A DNA stretch of 64,000 bases from assembly GCA_021613375.1 (NCBI GenBank), contig CM038708.1, forward strand, positions 25,853,518 through 25,917,517, in the 5' to 3' direction. The notes beneath the pieces are model-generated. The model did not search any database, was not told the origin of the DNA, and worked only from the letters and a program-made list of their open reading frames with translations. The stretch is from Megaleporinus macrocephalus. Taxonomy: Eukaryota > Chordata > Actinopteri > Characiformes > Anostomidae. The translations under genes and the position numbers were made by a program. Below, piece by piece: positions 23,801 through 36,015 of the stretch (the first letter of the stretch is position 1; the number at the start of each line of letters is the position of its first letter).

Positions 23801-24889
23801 AGAGTGAGATAATTGAGTTCAATTCAACTTTAATGTTATTACACGTGTATGGGGATGAAATATGGCAAAACATATTCAGACTGTTTCAGTGGTGTGTAAA
23901 CATTAGAGAAAAGAATGTGACTGCACATGTACTAGAGGTATAACAGACAGTATGTGTACATAATAAGTACAAAACACAATAAATATAGAATAAACTGGAA
24001 ACATAGAAGTGTACTGTTTATAAAGTGTGTATGTGTATGTGCAAAAAGTGTACCGATATGTACCAGTAGTGTTCAGTAAACAATGGTATGAATGTTAGTT
24101 CTGGTGTTCGGTCCAAGTATATGTGATGTCAGTCAGCAGTTTGGAATAACGTTGTACTTTTAAATTGATGAATGTGAGGAGGAATAGATTTTGACTTCTA
24201 CCTCCTAACAAAATGACTTTGTGGATCATTTAATTTAACCACCTTAAAGACTTGAACTATTAATCGCCAGTGATTGTCAGGTCAAAGGTCAGGTAGGGCA
24301 GGACACTGTGTAAGCAGTCTGATTAGGTCTAATAGCTGTTGCTTTGACTGTGATTTTCTTCATTTACCACCAAATGTTTGATTTATTTAACTGAATGTTC
24401 GACTGCAGCTGGTTTTATGTGGCACGACTTGTCATTTGTGTCCATCACTGCGAGTTCCTGCTGAGCAGCGTGCGTTCAATAAAAAGTCCAGTCTTAAAAA
24501 TGAACATACTAGTAAATGTTCTCAGGATCGCCACCAGACTTTCTTAATACCTTCTCCACTTCAGATCTCTCAACTCTTTAATGAACTATCTATTGAAAGG
24601 TACTTTAATAAATGGAACTTGGTTCTTCCTCTCCTATTTAAGTGTGTACAGAGAACGTGGGACTGTAAAACATTGACACAGTCTTAAAAACATGTGTTTC
24701 TTGTCCAGATTCCTCGTCTATATGATGAAAGATCCAGCGCATTGTCCTCAGTCTTTAATTATCTAATGGTGTAGGCGTTGTCACAGCATGGAGTGCTAAA
24801 AGCATTCTATATTCTCTTTGATCTTACTTTGTGTTTTGTGTCTCTCCGTTCTGTTTGCCTCTGCATTTCTTTTTCTCTTTGTTAGAAGA

Positions 24890-25168
24890 CTCTGTGTACC
24901 TCCATGCACCCCCTGCCCCCACCTCCCTCTGGAGTCTCTGGAGTGGGACAACATCCCTCCCCTGTGCTCTCACACACTGCCTCCCTCCTTCCCTCCCTCT
25001 GTGTCTGTGGAGGGGTGTGGATTGCCATTGGCGCTGGCAGAGGGAGTCTTGTCAATTAGACAGTTTGCTGTGGAAAGCGGAGGAGCATTCTGAAGCGGCG
25101 GGGTGCTCCTCGACACGGGAAGACACTTTGTGTTTGTGAGTGTGAGGTTTCTGCTCAGTGGATTTCAG
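24890..25168 (+). promoter_or_regulatory. frem1: Probable frem1 promoter and non-coding exon 1
   Basis: A GC-rich island in AT-rich surroundings contains an inverted CCAAT box (ATTGCCATTGGCGCTGGC near 25,021) and ends with a strong donor, GGATTTCAG|GTAAGAAC, with exon end at 25,168. The first acceptor downstream on this strand that clearly belongs to a gene is that of the frem1 leader exon at 35,784, so I infer an untranslated exon of about 100 bases (roughly 25,050-25,168). No transcript evidence is available; the start is a guess. Confidence 0.45.
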
Positions 25169-26189
25169 GTAAGAACAGGTTGATCATTTAATTTGCTGGA
25201 TGATGGAAATTGTTGATGAGGAGGAATAATTTGGAGAGGGGAAGCTAGAAAGTTGGTTAATATAATTTAAGCAATAATGGACTAGAAAAAGCAGACTGAA
25301 TACTAGCTGTAATGTCACGTTTTATGCATTTATATGCAACAAAATCTCCGGTAGAGAAGTTTTGAAATATTATTTTCCATTTTTCTGAGGAAACAAGCTC
25401 TTTATGAAGCTGTACGGTAAATAATACCGAAATCTTCTTTTACATCTTTATATGTATCTTTACTTACAATATGCACACTAAGTAAGTAATGCAGTTTCTG
25501 CTAAAAGTGCCAGCAGGTTTAATGTATAACTAGTGCAGCTCAGCCACGCTGAAAAGATTTCCGTCTTGTCTGATAAGTCCATGTTTTAGTGAAACAGCCA
25601 TCTCTCTGATTCAGAGTCAAGAATAAACCACAGCGCTCATTTCGTGCTCTACGAATAGGACAAGTGCACCACCTCCACTTAGATTTCTTTATTTCTGACT
25701 TCACTGTTACACCATCTGACAAACACACTGCCCGCTTTCGCATGGGAGCCCCCAACACTTCTGCACACTGAAGAAGTCCACCCTGGTCTGCTGCCAGATA
25801 GAGGCCAAGGCTGTTTAGAAAGAGGAGAAAGAGTTTTTCCCTTCCCCTCGCCCCCCTCGTGCTTTACTCATCTTTGCTTTGGAAACAGTTGGCTGCCTGG
25901 GACCCTGTCATTAGCGAGATGAGAAGCAGGGCTCTGCGCCGTGAAGAAAAGGAAGCCGGTTCTGCAGGCTCCAGCCAGTGTCTCAGCTCATTCCCAGCTG
26001 TGGAGAGTGCCCGCTTGTTGAGGAAGGAACACCACATATTTTCACTTGTGACTGAAAGGTCCCACAGAGTCTTTCCTCTTGTTAAGGCACAGTGGCAATT
26101 ATATCCCAGAGGTTTTCTTTTCTCCTTGTTGGAGCATTTTTAAAGCATTTAAAAACTTTCACAATCCTCAAACATTGCTCACCGTCCAT

Positions 26190-26870
26190 GACGAACACAG
26201 TGCTGTGCAAAAGTCTGAGATCTTCTTTTATTTTATTCATATCAAAAATGGTCATTAAGATTAAGTTCTAGCAAATAAGCATGAACAAGTATTAATGTTC
26301 TTTTCTTCAGTATTTAGAAGTATTTAGTATTTGTTGCAGCTTCCATATTTTCGAATCTCCAAAAGTTAGTTTTAAAAGTTATATTTTCCGCAGATCACAT
26401 TGATTGATGTTGAAGTTTGGAGTCTGGGTGACCAGTCCCTTCTTTGAAGAAGACCACATGTTTTTTTGTATTATTTGAATTATCTGCATTCCTAAAGCCT
26501 TTCGTCTAAAGGGAATCACCAACTTTAGATGTTATACATCCCTCAACTTGAACTGATCCTCCAATATACTTGATTGATGGTTGTAGACATTGTTTTAAGA
26601 GTCTTTCAAAGCTGGTTTGATTGCTATTTATTTTGTCTATTTCTTTTTCTTACTAATAGACAAAATAGTAGAACAACAGATGAGTTTCTCCTCTCATTCA
26701 AAGGTTAATGGGATAAAGTCTATCTGATGGTGACAGTTTTGGTGGTCTACCAGGTCCTGCAACAAGTCTCATTTCCTCTACATCTATAGATCATTTTGCT
26801 TTTGCCTTAAGCAGTGGAGACATATCTCCTAAACAAAGCTGTTATGACTGGAAATTAAATGAGTGAACTG
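26190..26870. mobile_element. Degraded Tc1/mariner-like element
   Basis: The left end CAGTGCTGTGCAAAAGTCTG matches the terminal sequence of a common fish mariner type. The interior keeps eroded transposase segments on the minus strand (for example TTTTGGTGGTCTACCAGGTC). A related end, GACTTTTGCACAGTAC, lies at 37,729-37,744 and another left end at 56,576. Confidence 0.5.
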
Positions 26871-28269
26871 GTGCAGTTCTATATGTGGAAGTATTCAGAT
26901 GACAGCTAGCTCAACCATGCAAACACCTTACATTTCCTCTTGTTCCCTAAAGAGCCTTTCACTTAATGGTTCTTTCAAGAACGTGAGGAACATCGTTACA
27001 GTTTAAAGAAGCTCTGAGTAATGTAAGTGTTCTATACCAAGGTCATTCTTTGTATCCAGGCCAAGAAAAGTTTAGAAACGTGTTGAGAAGCTTTACACAA
27101 GATATTGTTTTTAGTCACACAGTGTTGCACATGACGCCATTGTTTTGTTTTTCAGTTTTATTTATTTTGCGCTGCCCTGCATTTTCATGGCTAGGAAGCT
27201 CTGCCCCCACATGCTTGAGCGGAATCCGAGGCTAAGATGTGACAGTTCAGAGAGAGTGCAGGGGGGTGCAGGCCACCCACCCAGACTGCCTTCGGCTTTC
27301 CTTTGGCGGAACCCCTTCAGTCTCAGTTACTAATTTGGCTTACCATGCATGTAAAACCACATGTATTTGTATATCTTGAAGCATCGAACATGTTCTCAGA
27401 TTCCATGCACTGTATTCGTTAAACTCGTGACTTCTAATTGAAACCAAACCATGTGGGACATTTCTGTTTATTGGAAAGTCCAATCACACTTGAATGATTC
27501 TAACTGAGCATGGAATAGGGTTTTGTGGTTTTGATACTCATTCGATACCAGTAATGTTTCAGTCTTCACACAGGGTAGTTATACTTTTCATCCATTTTAC
27601 AGTCTTGCCTACTTTGCTTGACACTCATGTGTAAAAATACTAAAGTAATACTGCAGGAATGCAGGAGTCCTATAGAGTATTGTTCAGCATTATACAGTAA
27701 TAATATAGTAATAACAATAATTACTACACTGTAATTCACTATTTTAGTATTATACAGCTCTAACAAAATACTACAAATTCTCACATTTTTTTAAAGCTTG
27801 TACTTTCATTATTTCAAATGGTTTTTATGTTTTTCACTGAGAATGCTGCACAGTGTTTGCCTTACAAATTCATTTCCAGGAAACCCTATTCACCCTAAGT
27901 AGACCCCTCTACTATTGTGTTTGTCTGAGCCCAGACGGAGACCTTTCAACACCGAGCTGCTGAACTTGCCTCAAACCTTGCTGTGAACACTTTAAATGAG
28001 GTGAATGGTATAATCATAGACAAGGTCTTCACATGTTGAATCTTGCCCTTAAGAACAATGTTTGCGGTTTTGCAACTGTGAGATCGTGTTGTGTGATCAA
28101 GTGGAGTGTTGGGAATGTAGTGGGAAAAGACTTGAGGCATTGTATAGTCTACTGCACTTCACTGCACGACTTCCGAAAATACCAGATAGGAACGCATTTC
28201 TACATCATGATCTGAGTACAAAGCCAGTCTCAGTTATTTTCTAATATGACACATGACTGATCATAAATA

Positions 28270-28625
28270 GACTGACACAAACTGCACATAAAAAGATGGT
28301 TCTGTATAGAACCTGAATAACCCTTTCACGATGCAAAGAATACTTTCATCGTGCAAAGGGTTCTTTTCACCATGAAATAGTTCTTCAGACTGATGCTGTA
28401 GATGGTTCTATATAGAACCTTTTTGAAGAAGTGCTATACAGCACCAGAAGGGCTTTTTCTATTATTAAAAGTTTGACCCTGTAACTAAAACAGAACCCTT
28501 TTTGGTGTTCTATGTTTTCAAAAAGCTTCTTTATAGAGCCAGCTACAGCACATTTTCCATGATGCAAAGAATCCCAATACGCAAGGGGTTCTAAAAAAGA
28601 ATCGTTTTATTTACTGTAGATTGCT
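28270..28625. repeat. Fold-back repeat (AGAACCCTTTTTGG family), larger copy
   Basis: It contains GTTCTTCAGACTGATGCTGT, ACAGAACCCTTTTTGGTGTT and several GGTTCTATATAGAACC-type inner palindromes. Confidence 0.65.
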
Positions 28626-31600
28626 TGTGGAACCGTATTTCTTACTTTTTTTCATTTTTTTCATTTTTTGTGGTTGAAAACCTTCGTTAAACCATTCAAA
28701 CATACCACTTGTGGTATCACAGGTATTCATCAACTGTGGTTCTCAGTTGATGAAAACCCTAATAGAAATAGTCAATGAATAAATTAAAAAAAATAATAAA
28801 AAAAATAGTAATTAACGTGGAATAAAATATGGTTACTTTAATCTACATTGAAGAGCAGTTTTTCATCTCCCATTAAGAGACGCAAATCTTTGGGAAGATA
28901 TTGATGATTTTTGGACCTTTGTGCTCTGGTGTGTAGGATGTACAAACCTTAGAGCTTATATTATCAGGAGGCTCTCCTACCTTCAAGCACAGCCTTGATC
29001 AAATGTTTAACCAGATAAGATCTGTGCTTTAAGATAACATGCATTGTCTGCCATCATCTTATGAGTAAGAAAGATACATCGCTAAAAGTGTGTCACATTC
29101 TACAAATGCATAGTTAGAAATAGATCCTTTTCCACATGCAGAATGAAATAAGTGATTCTTCAGGGCATTGGCCAGAAAGGGGGGTTTTGCAGACTTAGGG
29201 AGTGATGTTTATTCTACAGAGAGCCCCTGGATTGATCTAGGATAAGTAACATGTTGTTAGAGAGGACCATGGGGATGGGAAAAGGTCCCAGGGCTAATCT
29301 GGCCCAAGCACAGTAAGGAATTTGGCCCTTTTTTTGAGAGCAACCCGTGGAGCTCACACTTAATCCTCTCCCTGTTATACACATCCTGGGCCTGCAGTGT
29401 TGTGGAGGCTCAGCTTACATGAGGTCTCAAGAAATTGGTTTAGCGTCTTATTAGGTTAGTTAAAATAACTCCATGTACAATAAGTTCTATGGATGGGATT
29501 CATGAAGGAAAGGCTTCTTTTGTATACAGCTCGAATCTCCTGGTTAACCGGAACTGTCAATTAAGCTTCTACAGTAAACCTTAAGCACATATAATGTACA
29601 GTGACCCAAAGAAAGAATATAGAACTTTTAAAGGATTGGTGAACTTGTTCTTGAAGCAGATGGTGAACTCCAACCACAGAACACTAAGAGTACTGTAAAG
29701 CACAGAGAGAGGAACCCAGTCTTGGTCTATATTATTTTATAGTGGTGTTAAAGAGCTAATGGGTATTCATGGGATCCTGAACTCAGAAGTCTACTAAATC
29801 ATTTTGCATGCAAACCTGCAAAAGCCTGCAGAGAAACTGCTCAAATGATAGCTATCTAAACCTCACTAGCTTTGCCAAAAAGTCTTAGATGGTCTAAAAT
29901 AAGTGTCATTTGGTTTGGCAGTTTGGTTCTTAACTTCATACATTTTATGTAAAGCACTTATCTCCAGAATCTCTTTCTGGGGTCATTGTATGCACTACAA
30001 TGCCAGACACATGCACTTCCATAAATTATACTCATGATTAACATATATGTGTGATGTAATGTTAGTGACGACCTGTGGTTGACATTTAAAACCATTTCTA
30101 CATTTGAAGCATTTACAATACTGCTCATAAGTTAAGGGTGAATTGTCATAATTAAAATTGTAGATTGAAATGCTATAAATTTTCGATCAGTTTCTAAAGC
30201 ATGTTGTATATATAACAATATAAAACTAAGACAAAAAATTCTAAGTGTTATTAAATAATAACCTATAATTTTCTGGAATTTTTGTTTAAATAATATGATA
30301 AGCACCTGTTCAATTAGCAAAATTTGATTAGTGTTTTCTAAAAACTGCAAAGAAATTTGGCATAAATGAAACTAGTCACCACAAAAAGTTAAATGGTATT
30401 GTACCAAATTACCAAGGACGATAATTTCACAGTGTTTGGCTTCTATTGTAAGTGTTTTTGTATTGTGTTTTCTGTCTTTCTTTTACTAAGTACATTGAAA
30501 GGCCTTGAATTGATTCTCTGTGGTATGTATCTGTGTGATTCATCTGGCAAGTAGAGATTATATTTAAAAATGTTGCAGGATTCTATAAAACTGCTCAAGA
30601 GAGAAGTTGTGCATTTGGGGGAAAGGCATGTGGAGCACATCATCTCCATCAGCAAAAAGCAAAATAAAGTTGTGAATAAAGGTGAGACAGCTTTGCTCTC
30701 CACCGCTCATTAATACCAACCAAGATTATTGTAGTCAACAGTCAAATCTGAGGAGCTTGGGTCAATCTAGCTGTCGATCTTGGGCCAGAATGCATCCTGA
30801 CCACATTTCTGGCATTTTATCCCTCTGGAGTCCTGAACCAGGTGATGAATGAGTCAAATTTGCTGGTCTCCAGGGGAATGCTGTGCTTGTTTTGGACTGA
30901 ATCCATCTGGGACAGATCAGTCATTGTGGTACTTTTTGTGATCCAGACATGCTGTTTTTTTTTCAAACTAGGGTAATGCATGTTAGAATTAAGGAAACAT
31001 GAATAGAAGAAAGTTCCTGTTTCAACAGACAGGTGTAATAACTAATAACTAATAATAAGGACTTGGATTACCATTAAAAGTTAAATACAAGCTACAAAAT
31101 CTGACTGGACGTTGTTGGTGTGGACCTTGTCATCTGAGAAGTCTGGTTTTCGTTTAGGGGATCTATGAGCAGTGCTTGGTGGGAAGCTGTTAAAATATTG
31201 GCCTTGTAAGCTCTTAAGAGGAAGGCTGTTTGGGAGGAGCTCTCTGTTTCAGCCTAATGGATTTTTTTTAATGCTCTTGCACTGAGCAAACTGTTTAATG
31301 ACTCCTACTGGTCTGGGCTCTTGATCTCCTCTCAACTATCTCAACGGTCCACTAGAGAGACCTCCTCAGTAACTTTAGAACAGTAAAGTAGTGACCCAAG
31401 CAAGTGCTGTACAACCAAGGGAAGAGGTTTGATGTGTCCTCTAAAGGACTCAATAGTTGGTCACCTGAAACAGAAAATCACAATTAAAGGGCCCATTTAC
31501 TGCATTTTCTTGTGTTTTTTCTTGTGTTTCCCTGTGGTCCACATATACTATTTCTAAACTAAAACCATCTTTTTTACATGAACATTTTCAACCTCTCTTT

Positions 31601-33979
31601 ATTCCATAGACTGGTTTTGTTTCTGTTCCCTTTAGACTGATTTCAGAAAATGATACCTTGTTTTATTGGATGTCTTGTGTTCTGTTAAAAGAGCAGTTTG
31701 GACTGCAGCATTTCTTATAACCTAATTGTGAATGGGTCAGTGGTATGGTAAATGTAAGGTGAATAGGTGGATATATGCAAATTCACAAACATGAACTTAA
31801 AACAAGCTATTTTGTTTCATGTATGTGCTACATACTACATTTTGGGAGTGAATTCTTTTAAAAAAGAACTTTGACCAATGTTTGCACACTCCGTGAACAT
31901 CTCATCGAGAACATCTAACCCTTAAAGATTGGTCAATAAGAGAGGAGGAACAGAATGGACAGTCTGGACTTGGTTATGTATGTCTTGTTGGTTTTTTATA
32001 CTTTAATGTTATTCATCAGAGGAAAGAAATCTTTGCGTTCTTCAAGAATGGTCTTCAGTAATGAGCTTTTATATGGGATACTACTGATGTTGAAATGACC
32101 GAAGGAGGCTGTAGACTGCAGATGGGTTCGTTTGTTCCAGAAGGTAAAGACTTTTAATGTATACCATCTGCGTGAGCAACCAGGTGTTGACATGAGGTCT
32201 CGATGAAAAGTATGATGTAATTCTGAAGGAGAAAAAAAACAGGAAGAGAATTAAACAGTGGTTTGGGGTTAAGGGGAATAATTTGAGACCACATCTGTTA
32301 CCCACTATCAGGTGTGTTTCTATTAAGATGAAGTGCATGACCAAGATATTAGATCTCATGTGGTCTGTCACAGATGGACATGAATTATAATTAAAATGGT
32401 GATGATTCAGAAAGTAATTTACTTATGATGCATTCTGTGAAGTTATTCAGCAAAAAAGATTTAAACCTGATGTTAATTCTTTAAAGACCAGCAGCATTAC
32501 TGTGTTTGCACACTGCCTGCTGTCTACATTTTGGCAATAACAAGAATTTCTGTAACCACATCTACACTGTGAAAAACAGTGACTTAGGCATGACTCATAG
32601 TGTCCACAACAGCTTTGCTTGGTCAGACTGTACCTTATAACGTGATACATGCACCTTCACTATCTGATTAATACTGCCTAATGCATGTGGTCCATCATTA
32701 GGTAGATAGAGTTCTGATATAACAGTATTGCCATGTTGTTTTAGTTAGTTCTGACTAAAAGCATCTTTCTGAAGTCTTTGTTTTCGTCTTTATTGAACAG
32801 ACTCCAGGTATTTTCTTATGTATTGTCTTATGTTTCGTTGGGTTAGATGTCATAACAGTATTGTATGAATTTTAAATGTCCTGAGTACACTCACATGATA
32901 AGAATACTACTCTAGATTAGCTTCAGCACAAGCTGTTTGGTAGTTTAGTTTACAAACATTGACTGTATGGATTGGGCAGTGAACATTTTATACTTATAAA
33001 AATAGGTGAGAAAAAGAGATTTTTTTAAAATTATCGCTAACATTTATAAGATCCCATGATGGCTAGCTACTCTGGCATTGGCTGGCTGCTAGCTCGCTCA
33101 CTAAGTGGGAACAATTTAATAGTTCTTTTCTAGTTTGGTGATGTTGCCTCCAGGGGGCGTAGGAGCATATTCTGGGCCCTGTACACTCTCAATGTCAGTG
33201 GGCCCCTATCCATGCCAGTACACAAGGAACGTGAGCAAAAAAAAAAAAATCAGGATTTTCATAGGCCCCTCTCCCTACTCGGGCCCTGGGTAGTCAGGTC
33301 CACTTTTCCGCCCACTACCACGCTTATGGTTGCCTTCCATACTTCAATTGAGATCTTATACATCTCTTCTTTTATCTTCACACTGAGAAATGAGTGCATC
33401 TCATTCAGGTGCTCAGCGTGTGGATGGAGCAGCTAAACAGTGGTCTTTCTTTGAATTTGATTTGAGCCTTTTTTCCCCTAACAGACGGTATAACGTCTAT
33501 AAAAAGTTTATTTTTAGGGACCCCTTCAGAAATATGATTTTGAGATCCTTGTGGGGTCCAAGTGGGTAATTATGGGGTCCTGCATCTCGCACCTTAAGTT
33601 AAACCAAATACGACAGTAAAACGCAACTAGTTCTGTAATGCATAACTTACAGTTTACTGTCTATCACTACTAGTAAAAATGTTATTGCAGGCATATAACT
33701 GGCTAAAACATTGGGCCATTTCTTTGACAAGTTTTATAAATAAATTAAATATGAGCTGCTTTGGATATGCAGTGGAGGACTATAAATAAAAAGCTGAAAG
33801 AGTAGTGAGTAAATGAGAGAAAGTTGGGGGCAGTGAAAGTAAGTCCTGAAACAGCAGACATTCGATTCTCTGGGCTCTACATTAGCGAGATATACTGTGT
33901 ATATGCCTGGACTGTTTTACTGCTACCTTTATGTTTGATAATAAAAAAAAAAATTAAGAATAATGGTTCACCCATAAAC

Positions 33980-34205
33980 TTAAAAAATGGTTTTTCAAGC
34001 GTTCTTTAGTTAATATTAAGTGGTTCTATTTACAATACTTTACAGGCTTGAATGGTTCATTGCCCAGTAAATTTTGTCTTCAGTTTATATATGTGTTGTT
34101 TATGGTTTTATCTAGAACTTTCTATGTAGTGCCAAAAAGAATTCTGCCTTAGTTACAATGTCAAGAGCGATTGCCTTTGCTAAAATACCCCTGAAGAACC
34201 CCAAC
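33980..34205. repeat. Fold-back repeat, strongly degraded copy
   Basis: TGGTTTTTCAAGCGTTCTTT, TAGTGCCAAAAAGAATTCTG and AAGAACCCCAACC keep the order of the family's motifs. Confidence 0.4.
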
Positions 34206-34979
34206 CTGGGAAAATGATTGTTTATTATTGTGTTTTGGTCGCATTTTTAATTAATATTTAGCATTAATTTTCTATCTTTTATTTTTTTTATTTATTTGGC
34301 CATATTCCACTTGTGATAAGCCTGACTGAAAATGTAACGGAGGTGAACCCACTGTGCATGTAACGTGACAGCAAGGTGGAAGTCATTTATCATGTCCTTG
34401 AGGCTGTCAATTAACTGTGGTGGGAGAAATTAACCCCATTTAACTGTGTTTTCAGTGCTGACAGATGAGACAGCCATCTCCCCTTAAACCTGTTAGTCTA
34501 GGGCCTGATGATTGCTTGAGGGAGGTCAAAGGTCACCTTTCAAGTTGACATCTCACCTTGGTGGGACTGGGCAATGTTTTCCTTTGTTTCTATAAACATG
34601 TCAGGCAGAAGTGTCAATGAAATGTTGTTCAAGTCTGGAGGGAAATTTTATGGTATGTAACATTTAATGCAGAAATGTTAGTCAATTAATAGAAATAATA
34701 GTGCATTACTAGTTCACTGATTAATCTATTAAAATCTATAAAAACTATTGCTTAAACAATAACTTAGCAATGACAATAAGTTTATACAATAAGTTTAAAC
34801 AATAAAATGTTTTCTAGATATAGGTATCTAGATATAGACAAAGAAGCTCAAACTTCAGTGACTGAATGGAATGTCAGTTTAATCGCTAACATAATTAACA
34901 TATTTGCCTGACAATGGATACAACCAATTTCCAGTCAGTAGGATCAATATAGTGAGAGAATGCAACATTATTTTACATA

Positions 34980-35372
34980 GACTACATACAGCCACTGGAC
35001 ACTTTATAAGGTACACCATGTATTTACTGTCCATTTTATCAGCTCCATTTATGATACAGGTTCACTTTGTAGTTCTACACCTACAGACTGTAATCAGTCT
35101 GTTTCTCTGTATACTTTGTAGGGGCACCCCTAGGACCACCTTTAAGCAGGTATTATTTGGGTGGTGGATCATTATCAGCACTGCAGTGTCAGTATGTGTT
35201 AGTGTGTATTGTGTTGGTGTTAATGGATCAGACATAGCAGTGTCACTGCTGGACTGAGAATCAGCACAACACACACTACAACTCCACCACAGCTGTGTCA
35301 AGGAGAATGTCCACCCAATGACCGCTCTGGTCCTGTGGGGTCCTTACCATTGAGGAACAGGGTGAAAGAGTA
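34980..35372. repeat. Palindromic MITE, copy 2 of the 19,141 family
   Basis: It shares TTTATCAGCTCCA, GTGGATCATTATCAGCACTG, TGTGTTAGTGTG and GCAGTGTCACTGCTGGACTG with the copy at 55,060-55,575. Confidence 0.6.
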
Positions 35373-35783
35373 GTATACAGAGTATACAAAGAAACATAAA
35401 ATGATAAAATAGACAAAGAATGTTTTTTTTACAAATAAGGTGATTCTAAGGCGCTCAGTGAGTGTACATCACTGCTGCAAGTGTTAGAAATGGAAAACAG
35501 TGGCTGCACTTTGCCAGAGTTCTTTACTAAAGATGTTCCTGTAAAACTGGTGCCAACTCTATATTGATATTTCTGTAACAAGCTTCTAATATTTAATCCA
35601 GAAAGGTAAAAATTGTTCATGTCAAAAGCTTTTAGCTTTTTTAAAAATAATTTTTTGCACCTGAGAATAAAACCCTAACTGCTTTGTTTTAAGTGAATAG
35701 CTCAGATGAAGACTTTAATTGTTAAACAAGAAATGCAGAGCTATGAATCTTATGTATAAGCTTTTTTCTGTTTCTCTTTACAG

Positions 35784-36015
35784 ATCTCTTGAACTTGAAC
35801 ATGAAAAGGTTCCTAAAATGCCTCGAAAGAAGATGGACGTAAATCATCTACACTGAAGCAGATAGTTTATCAGCCAGGCTGGGTCTCACGTGAGGATTAC
35901 CAGAAGTCTCAATTAGTTCACATCAGTACGTTCTCCAGACGGAGCATCCTGAACCATAAAAAGCATTCCTTCAAACTGAGTCGTCTATGAGGAATTTCAG
36001 TCTTACACACGGAGG
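35784..36015 (+). promoter_or_regulatory. frem1: frem1 5' leader with three short upstream ORFs
   Basis: This exon begins after the acceptor TTTCTCTTTACAG. Before the main ATG it contains ATG codons opening short frames at 35,801-35,842 (13 codons plus stop), 35,818-35,856 (12 codons plus stop) and 35,987-36,019 (10 codons plus stop). The last one's TGA overlaps the main start as ATGA. Such a leader would usually lower or condition translation of the main frame. Confidence 0.6.

Larger units (their letters stand above)
18063..24889. other. Intergenic between the TGF-beta ligand and frem1
   Basis: No coding exon is supported on either strand. Promoter elements of the minus-strand ligand gene must lie just right of 18,062, but I see no TATA box. 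The rest is repeats plus unclassified unique sequence, for example 22,290-22,460. Confidence 0.5.
25169..35783 (+). other. frem1: Presumed frem1 5'UTR intron
   Basis: This stretch runs from the putative exon 1 donor to the acceptor TCTCTTTACAG at 35,783. It holds mariner-like, fold-back and MITE remnants (separate entries) and no coding exon. The segment 25,780-26,150 is less AT-rich and could be regulatory, but nothing specific supports that. Confidence 0.45.

Noticed and set aside
24818..25139. Overlapping open frames with a hydrophobic start at the frem1 candidate promoter.
   Set aside because: Low-complexity C/T-rich sequence; no continuation through a splice site. The region is better explained as promoter and untranslated exon.
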